Positions 15,141 to 20,635 of a stretch of DNA of 23,702 nt are shown here, piece by piece. The DNA comes from an uncultured Clostridia bacterium (GTDB taxonomy: Bacteria; Bacillota; Clostridia; Christensenellales; Pumilibacteraceae). Positions within the stretch are counted from its first letter, which is position 1, and each line of letters opens with the position of its first letter. Location: NCBI GenBank assembly GCA_934229275.1, contig CAKQDN010000027.1:1-23702 (forward strand). The letters run 5' to 3'. The notes under the pieces are model-generated. The model saw nothing but the letters and a program-made list of their open reading frames with translations. It was not told where the DNA came from and ran no database searches. The translations under genes were made by a program, and so were the position numbers.

Positions 15141-15818
15141 TTAATTTCCGCTTGCTTCTCCGTCTATTTTCTGGACGTCTTCACCCTGCAAAAACTCCGG
15201 AACCTCCTCTTTGTCGCTGATCTCGAATTCGTTATACAAGCTTCCGCCTGCGGTTTCCTGCGTTTTATCGGACGAATCGCCGCTTTCAATGACTTTTATA
15301 GATTGCAGCAATTGCTCGTAATCGGGCAGTTCGTCCAGACTTGCAATCTGAAAACGCTTCAAAAAGTTGTCGGTCGTTCCGAACAAAAGCGGTTTTCCGA
15401 CTCCGTCTTTTCTTCCGACCACCTCGATAAGATCGTGTTTGAGCAACATCTGAACCGTATATTCGCAGTTGACTCCGCGAATCTGCTCTATTTCAAGTCT
15501 CGTAACCGGTTGACGATACGCCACTATTGCCATGGTTTCCATTGCCGCATTCGAAAGTTCACGTTCCTTAATAGGATTGAGAACGCAACTGATAACGTCT
15601 GAATAATCGGGGTTCGACGCTAGTTGAAGTTTATTGTTGTATTTAATAAGCCTTATTCCGCACTTTCCGCCATACTTTTCGGAAAGTCTGTCAATGCATT
15701 TATTTAATTGTTTATCGTCAATTTCGAGTTGTTGTTTTATATCCGCAATAGCAAGTCCGCTGCCCGAAACGAACAACAGCGCTTCCATTACTTCGTCGAT
15801 CATGTCGTTGCTAATCAT
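15141..15818 (-). CDS. scpB: Segregation and condensation protein B
   Basis: This 225-residue winged-helix subunit joins ScpA and SMC in the chromosome condensation complex. Recognisable blocks are VMEALLFVSGSGLAIADI at the N-terminus, KERELSNAAMETMAIVAYRQ, then PVTRLEIEQIRGVN and GVGKPLLFGTTDNFLKRF. The acidic C-terminal tail is typical and variable. The gene overlaps the end of scpA by eight bases, indicating coupled translation. Confidence 0.96.
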   Translation of the reverse strand: MISNDMIDEVMEALLFVSGSGLAIADIKQQLEIDDKQLNKCIDRLSEKYGGKCGIRLIKYNNKLQLASNPDYSDVISCVLNPIKERELSNAAMETMAIVAYRQPVTRLEIEQIRGVNCEYTVQMLLKHDLIEVVGRKDGVGKPLLFGTTDNFLKRFQIASLDELPDYEQLLQSIKVIESGDSSDKTQETAGGSLYNEFEISDKEEVPEFLQGEDVQKIDGEASGN

Positions 15819-16602
15819 TGTCTTTTTTCCTGTATAAAGTAATTTCGCCGAAAGGCGTGTCCTGTTTTGCCGTGAAAAACTGATCTTTCAATAGTTCGAG
15901 CATCGCCTGAAAAGTCGTGATTATTTCGCTTTTATTGTAGTCGCTGTCGAAAAGTTCTTCGAATTTGACTTCATCGTTCATCGAAAAAACTTCTTTGATT
16001 TGCTCTATTTTTTCCGCAACGGTAAAACGATCTTTCCGTATACTTCTTAACTGATTATCTTTTGCTCGCTGTTCGAACTTTCCGAACAATTTTTGCAGAG
16101 CGCTTACAAGCCCGGAAATATTCATATCGGGCAGAACCAATCGCGGTTTACCCACTTTATCATCGGGATCGCGATAGTGAAGTCCTACCGTTTCCTGCTC
16201 TTTCATTTTAACGCTCGCGTCCTTATAAAGACGATATTCTTCGAGTCGTCTTATAAGTTCTTTTTCCGGACTTTCTTCATCCTCGGGCGGCGGAGCGAGT
16301 TTTGGCAGCATTGCCTTTGATTTAATTTCGATAAGACATGCGGCGACTTCTATAAAATCGCTTGCTTTTTCAAGATCCAGCGAATCGATATTCGCTATGC
16401 TTTGCAAATATTGTTCGGTTATTTCAGATAAAAACACATCTTTTACGTCAATTTTAGCGCGCTTGATCAAAAACCACAACAAGTCGAGCGGACCGTCGAA
16501 ATTTTCGATTTTTACAACGAAAGAACTCTCGTCGTATACGTCCGTTCCCTCGAGCGATTCGATGTATTTTTGTATATCGTCTTTTTGCTTAACTTCTTCC
16601 AT
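15811..16602 (-). CDS. scpA: Segregation and condensation protein A
   Basis: This 263-residue kleisin subunit bridges the two heads of SMC and binds ScpB. The N-terminal signature FVVKIENFDGPLDLLWFLIK, then KIDVKDVFLSEITEQYL and ASDFIEVAACLIEIKSKAML, identify it clearly. The middle is charged and the C-terminal winged-helix region (FEELFDSDYNKSEIITTFQA) is present. It begins four bases after the M50 protease stop and overlaps scpB. Confidence 0.96.
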   Translation of the reverse strand: MEEVKQKDDIQKYIESLEGTDVYDESSFVVKIENFDGPLDLLWFLIKRAKIDVKDVFLSEITEQYLQSIANIDSLDLEKASDFIEVAACLIEIKSKAMLPKLAPPPEDEESPEKELIRRLEEYRLYKDASVKMKEQETVGLHYRDPDDKVGKPRLVLPDMNISGLVSALQKLFGKFEQRAKDNQLRSIRKDRFTVAEKIEQIKEVFSMNDEVKFEELFDSDYNKSEIITTFQAMLELLKDQFFTAKQDTPFGEITLYRKKDND

Positions 16603-16605
16603 TCG

Positions 16606-17259
16606 TCACCCTAAAAACAGTCCCCAGAACGCGCCGAACACGTTAAAAAAGAACATCATAACTTTGTTTAACAGCCATGACAGCGGATCGCACCACAACG
16701 GCAGCCCGAAAACATCGCGAACCATTCCGAGAATAAGCAAGGCGATAAGAATGTAGCGACTATACTTTTTCAGAAAAGCCATAACTTTATTCGTCGTCGG
16801 GATGAAACAATTTACGATTCTGTATCCGTCCAAAGGATATAACGGAAGCAGATTAAACGCCGCAAGATTGACGTTTATCACCACCATATAATACAAAAAC
16901 GCGTTCAAAAAAGCAACGTTACGCCACAGCACATACATCGGAAAGAAGAAAAATGCCAGCGTAAGATTGACGGCGATGCCTGCAATCGATACCGTAAACA
17001 TTCCGACCTTTTTATTTCGGAAATTATACGGATTGACCGGAACAGGCTTTGCATAGCCGAATCGCAAAAACACAAGCATTAAAAAGCCCACCGGGTCGAA
17101 ATGCGACAGCGGATTGAGATTCAATCTTCCCGCTTGTTTAGCCGTATCGTCGCCGTTCCAGAGTGCGGCCAGACCGTGTGCAACTTCGTGAAGCATTATG
17201 GATAGCACAATTGCCGCGAGTGCAATCAAAAAAGTGATAGCATCAGAATAACCGAACAT
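16606..17259 (-). CDS. Site-2-protease-like zinc metallopeptidase, M50 family
   Basis: This 217-residue integral membrane protease has the zinc motif HEVAH (His24, Glu25, His28) in its first helix and the third ligand in NLLPLYPLDGYR (Asp144). About four to five hydrophobic segments are visible. GRLNLNPLSHFDPVG is the standard block between the two parts. Members of this short, CBS-less group commonly precede scpA in Clostridia; substrates are unknown. It is not the SpoIVFB type by position, although SpoIVFB belongs to the same broad family. It is the first gene after a consensus promoter and has a TAGGAG ribosome binding site. Confidence 0.9.
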   Translation of the reverse strand: MFGYSDAITFLIALAAIVLSIMLHEVAHGLAALWNGDDTAKQAGRLNLNPLSHFDPVGFLMLVFLRFGYAKPVPVNPYNFRNKKVGMFTVSIAGIAVNLTLAFFFFPMYVLWRNVAFLNAFLYYMVVINVNLAAFNLLPLYPLDGYRIVNCFIPTTNKVMAFLKKYSRYILIALLILGMVRDVFGLPLWCDPLSWLLNKVMMFFFNVFGAFWGLFLG

Positions 17260-17277
17260 TTTTTCTCCTACTCGGTT

Positions 17278-17306
17278 ATTATATCATTTTCGCAATAATT
17301 AGTCAA
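17278..17306 (-). promoter_or_regulatory. Sigma-A promoter of the M50-scpA-scpB-ytfJ-rluB unit
   Basis: Minus-strand TTGACT (17301-17306), a 17-base spacer and TATAAT (17278-17283) with an extended TGA element lie about 20 bases upstream of the M50 start codon. Confidence 0.9.
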
Positions 17307-17316
17307 ATAAATTAAA

Positions 17317-17349
17317 GAAAAAGAAGCACCGTGCAAGCGTTTCTTTTTC
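17317..17349 (-). terminator. Terminator-like hairpin after the DacF-like gene
   Basis: GAAAAAGAA (17317-17325) pairs with TTCTTTTTC (17341-17349), with extra pairs inside, and the minus-strand 3' side is T-rich and continues CTTTAATTTATT. It lies 26 bases after the carboxypeptidase stop, just before the next promoter. Confidence 0.65.
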
Positions 17350-17374
17350 ATATATACGATTTAATCCGTTATTT

Positions 17375-18535
17375 TCACCATTTTTCCGCTATTTCGCGCA
17401 GAACATCGGTGACATTGCGTTTTTCAACGTTTTCAGCCGCCAGAATATCGGCGCTCGCCACCTCTTTACCGTCTGAAATCGCCGTTATTTTTCCCACAAC
17501 ATCGCCTTTTCTTACCGGTGCGACTACAGTATATTTTTCTATCTTAATTTCCGCTTTATCGGAAGAAGATTTTTTCCCGAAAACGGTGAGCGGTTTTTCG
17601 ATATAACATCCGGCGATTTTAGTTTTTCCGAACTCTACATCTACGGTCAACGCCGAACCCTCTTCGACGGAATACAAAACTTTATCGGAGTAATTTGCAA
17701 AGCCGTAATTAAGAAGTTCGCTCACCTGAGAATTGCGTTCTTTCGCGGAAGGCGCACCTATAACGACGCAAATAAGCCGAGTATCGTCCCTTTTCGCCGT
17801 CGCACTTAAACAAGAGCCCGCTTGTTTGGTAAATCCTGTTTTGCCGCCGTCGCAACCCTTATAAAAACGCGATAGTTTGTTCGTGTTTGTAAGCGTGGTT
17901 TTTCGTCCGTCCGGATGCTCGAAATCGTACATCCACACCGTGGAATAATCAAAAAACTTGTCGTGTGACATGAGTTCTCTCGTCATTTTATACACGTCCA
18001 CCGCACACGAATACGCGTTATCGGCAGGCAGTCCGGTACAATTCACGAAATTAGTATTGTTCATTCCGAGCATTTTCGCCTTTTCGTTCATCTGCGCGAC
18101 AAAAGCGTCAACGGATCCGCTGCAGTGTTCCGCAAGAGCAACGCACGAATCGTTTGCCGAAGCCACTATAACGCTTTTAATAAGTCGTTCGACGCTGTAA
18201 ACCGAATTGGCGGCAAGAAAAGCCTGCGAACCGCCCATGGACGCGGCATTTTCGCTGACGCATACGCTATCGGCAAGCGAAACGGCTCCCTCGTCGATTT
18301 TTTCAAAAACAAGATCGAGCGTCATTATTTTTACCATGCTTGCGATGGGCAATCTTTCTTCCTTATTGCCGGATGCAATTTCTACAGTTCCGTCAAAATC
18401 GGTGAGATAATACGCTTTGGCGTTTACCTTAACGGCGTTATCCTCGCCTTCCGCACGAGCAAGTCTTGCTCCGAGAGAAAACAGCATAAGCGAAACCAAC
18501 ATCAGTGCAACAAAAGCAATAATCTTCTTTTTCAT
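17375..18535 (-). CDS. dacF: D-alanyl-D-alanine carboxypeptidase (DacF-like, S11), copy 2
   Basis: This 386-residue secreted peptidoglycan carboxypeptidase has a signal peptide (residues 1-28, cleavage probably near ARA-EG). Active-site motifs are SMVK (Ser66, Lys69), SAN (Ser126-Asn128) and KTG (232-234). The C-terminal extension with VVAPVRKGDVVGKI is the usual beta-rich PBP5-type domain. The open frame extends 11 codons further upstream, but the ATG at 18535 follows AAAGGAG at proper spacing and begins the signal peptide, so it is preferred. In B. subtilis dacF precedes the spoIIA operon and is a forespore gene; here it follows sporulation genes, so a related role is inferred. Confidence 0.92.
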   Translation of the reverse strand: MKKKIIAFVALMLVSLMLFSLGARLARAEGEDNAVKVNAKAYYLTDFDGTVEIASGNKEERLPIASMVKIMTLDLVFEKIDEGAVSLADSVCVSENAASMGGSQAFLAANSVYSVERLIKSVIVASANDSCVALAEHCSGSVDAFVAQMNEKAKMLGMNNTNFVNCTGLPADNAYSCAVDVYKMTRELMSHDKFFDYSTVWMYDFEHPDGRKTTLTNTNKLSRFYKGCDGGKTGFTKQAGSCLSATAKRDDTRLICVVIGAPSAKERNSQVSELLNYGFANYSDKVLYSVEEGSALTVDVEFGKTKIAGCYIEKPLTVFGKKSSSDKAEIKIEKYTVVAPVRKGDVVGKITAISDGKEVASADILAAENVEKRNVTDVLREIAEKW

Positions 18536-18589
18536 AAAAAGCACTCCTTTTGTCGCTATTTTCTGCAATTGCTTCGTTCTTTATTCGTG

Positions 18590-19138
18590 TTAAAAAATTA
18601 ATAGCGAACACAATATCGCTTGCAATGCGGATAAAATCAGCACGGCAACGCTCATCGGATAGACAACCGAAGTCAAAAGTCTGCCGTCGTTGCACGAAAA
18701 AACGTTGATACGTTTTTCTCTTAAATCGACATAAATGATAAAGAATGCCACGGCTACGATAATCTCGAAAATAATGCAAACCAAAGCCGAAAACGCGCAT
18801 GAAACAAAAGTAAATCTCATTGCGCGCATTGCGTCACTGAATTTCGTCATCATTCTTACCGAGAAAAGAACTTGCCATATCGGCATAATTTTTTCTCCGC
18901 ATGAACAAGAGGCAAGAACAAGCATTGAAAATGCGTTTCTGACAACCAGCATAAAAAAATACCAAAATCCCGATTTCATACCGGTTGCGAGTCCGAAAAA
19001 CAACCCGTACTTATATCCGAATTTCAACGTCACGCCGTTAATCGATATAATTGAAACAAAAAACGAAAAGCACATAAAAGCCGCAAAAACATATACTTTC
19101 GGTTTGTTTTTGCGTAAATCAAGTACTATGTCTGACAT
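18590..19138 (-). CDS. Multi-pass membrane protein, possibly SpoIIM-like
   Basis: I do not recognise this protein with certainty. From the ATG at 19138 it is 182 residues with about five hydrophobic segments, the first at 17-35 (VYVFAAFMCFSFFVSIISI) and the last at the C-terminus. A short Cys pair (SCSCGEK) and a basic segment (RMMTKFSDAMRAMR) lie between helices. Size, topology and location between a Spo0A-type gene and dacF are what SpoIIM, an engulfment protein, would show, but I see no clear SpoIIM motif. An alternative ATG at 19162 adds eight residues, yet lies inside a strong hairpin and has no ribosome binding site; the inner ATG also lacks a clear one. Confidence 0.6.
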   Translation of the reverse strand: MSDIVLDLRKNKPKVYVFAAFMCFSFFVSIISINGVTLKFGYKYGLFFGLATGMKSGFWYFFMLVVRNAFSMLVLASCSCGEKIMPIWQVLFSVRMMTKFSDAMRAMRFTFVSCAFSALVCIIFEIIVAVAFFIIYVDLREKRINVFSCNDGRLLTSVVYPMSVAVLILSALQAILCSLLIF

Positions 19139-19149
19139 AATACAATACA

Positions 19150-19186
19150 AATAATCGCCCATATTTCAATAATATGAGCGATTATT
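19150..19186 (-). terminator. Long hairpin at the end of the Spo0A-like gene
   Basis: A 15-bp stem (19150-19164 with 19172-19186, one G:U pair) with a 7-base loop, followed on the minus strand by a T-rich but interrupted tail. It contains the Spo0A-like stop codon and the first possible ATG of the next gene. It may act as a terminator or attenuator. Confidence 0.6.
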
Positions 19187-19514
19187 CGCATTTATGAATT
19201 TCGTCGATAATCATCGAAATGAATTTTTTATTCGTTATCTTTCCGCTGCACGGGGACGCGTACTCACCGTAGTTCTCTACGACAAACATACTGTCGAAAC
19301 TGCTTTCTATCGCATTGGAAATGCTCTTCTCTACGGTATTCGGTTTTACTCCGAACCTTTTCGAAGCGACGTCATACGCCAAAGATATTACGGCTTTTTG
19401 CCCGAGAATGTATTCTATTACGAAAAACAGGTATTTATAACCTTTTTTGTTCGGCAGTATGCGCCTTTTAAGCAGCATTTCGTTAATTGTTTTTTTATCA
19501 TAATGCTTTGTCAT
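19182..19514 (-). CDS. Stand-alone Spo0A C-terminal DNA-binding domain protein (no receiver domain)
   Basis: This 110-residue protein aligns along its length with the Spo0A effector domain: IxxxLLKRRILPNKKGYKYL, a helix with AYDVASKRFGVKPNTVEKSI, SNAIESSF, then KITNKKFISMIIDEIHK, matching the Spo0A pattern GYxYL...YPxIAKKF....RVERAIRHAI...W...PTNSEFIA. The phospho-acceptor receiver domain is entirely missing, and the short space to spoIVB cannot hold one. The recognition helix reads VEKSISNAI where Spo0A has VERAIRHAI, so DNA specificity may differ. It sits immediately after spoIVB, the normal place of spo0A. A GTG five codons earlier (19529) is an alternative start; neither start has a strong ribosome binding site. 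It could be a constitutive regulator, a paralogue or a decayed spo0A. Confidence 0.82.
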   Translation of the reverse strand: MTKHYDKKTINEMLLKRRILPNKKGYKYLFFVIEYILGQKAVISLAYDVASKRFGVKPNTVEKSISNAIESSFDSMFVVENYGEYASPCSGKITNKKFISMIIDEIHKCE

Positions 19515-19577
19515 ACAACCATTGTACACGAAAAATAAAAAAACATTTTTGTTGATTAGGGCTTTTTTTGTATTATT

Positions 19578-20582
19578 TTACCGTTGCCAGTCGGCATAAA
19601 TACCATACCCCATTGTCGGATCGCCCGTAAACACATGAGTTACCGCGCCCACTATTACGCCGTTCTGAATAATCGGACTACCGCTCATACCCTGAACGAT
19701 TCCGCCGGTAAGATCTATGAGATATTTATCGGTAACCCGTATTATCATACTTTTTTCGTCTTTTGTTTTTTGCGGAAACGCTTTTACTATCTTCACATCG
19801 TAAAAACGCTTATTCCCGTCAATACACGAGCATATTTTGGCAGAACCTATGCTGACCTCTTTTCTTCCTCCGAGTTTCGCAGAGTAATGCATTTGAGTCC
19901 CCGAAAGCAAAATTCTGCCGTTTATTCCGTATTTTCCGCTTTTTTCAATCATTCCTTTATTTTTATTGCACAGATAGCCTTTAATAGTACCAGCCATGCC
20001 GCATTTACCCTTAACTATTCCGGAAATATTGGCGTCCACTATTCTTCCGCCGCTCGCTTCGACCATCCATCCGGTGTCGCCGTCAACCACGGCATGCCCG
20101 AGAGCCGCAAAACTTCCGTCTTCACGCACAAAAGTAGTCGTACCCAGTCCGCACACGCAATCTTTTACGGTAACGCCCAAAACTCGTCTGTTCGTATCGG
20201 AATCGTATGCAGTGACGACTTCTTTTTCGAATTCCGCGCCGTTTCGCACAAATTTGACTTTTGCAACGTTATTTTTAGGAAAATCATCGCAATTGAGAAT
20301 TTCAACCACGTCATCGGTTCTTTTTACAACGCAATCGTTTATGTGGGTAATCAGATCACCCGGCTCGAATATGCTTTTAACCCGCCATTCTCCGTTAATA
20401 AAATCGTTTGCCGATGTAACCAAAGCGCCGCCTACGTCCGCCTCGAATCCGATTATTTCTCCGCCTATATAGGCGTATTCTTCGTTTTCCGCACGCACGG
20501 AAGGAACAAATGCCGCGACAACCGCAAGCAGAAAAGCCGCCATTGCCAAACATATCGTTTTTGTCAAACTATGCTTACTCAT
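19578..20582 (-). CDS. spoIVB: SpoIVB serine peptidase (S55), sporulation signalling protease
   Basis: This 334-residue protease is secreted from the forespore and, in Bacillus, triggers pro-sigma-K processing in the mother cell by cleaving SpoIVFA. It has a signal sequence or anchor (residues 8-30), a PDZ domain (about 40-125, with FEPGDLITHINDCVV), and the S55 catalytic domain. LGHAVVDGDTG carries the catalytic His163, and LTGGIVQGMSGSPI the catalytic Ser300, followed by GAVTHVFTGDPTMGYGI. It is shorter than the 426 residues of B. subtilis SpoIVB and ends directly after YADW, with no long C-terminal tail. The next gene downstream is the Spo0A-like protein, matching the conserved spoIVB-spo0A order. 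No convincing sigma-G or sigma-A promoter was identified in the 53-base gap upstream. Confidence 0.94.
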   Translation of the reverse strand: MSKHSLTKTICLAMAAFLLAVVAAFVPSVRAENEEYAYIGGEIIGFEADVGGALVTSANDFINGEWRVKSIFEPGDLITHINDCVVKRTDDVVEILNCDDFPKNNVAKVKFVRNGAEFEKEVVTAYDSDTNRRVLGVTVKDCVCGLGTTTFVREDGSFAALGHAVVDGDTGWMVEASGGRIVDANISGIVKGKCGMAGTIKGYLCNKNKGMIEKSGKYGINGRILLSGTQMHYSAKLGGRKEVSIGSAKICSCIDGNKRFYDVKIVKAFPQKTKDEKSMIIRVTDKYLIDLTGGIVQGMSGSPIIQNGVIVGAVTHVFTGDPTMGYGIYADWQR

Positions 20583-20635
20583 ACTTGTAGTGTTAGCGCG
20601 AACACCGACAATATTCTATACAAAAAATGTAAATA

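Noticed and set aside
16606..17259. The M50 protease as SpoIVFB, the partner of SpoIVB signalling
   Set aside because: It lies in the scpA/scpB unit under a sigma-A promoter with no SpoIVFA-like neighbour. The small M50 group before scpA is widespread, including in lineages where sporulation is not the evident context.
20583..20635. A sigma-G promoter upstream of spoIVB
   Set aside because: Partial -35-like GTATA elements exist, but no matching -10 at the right spacing could be defended by eye.
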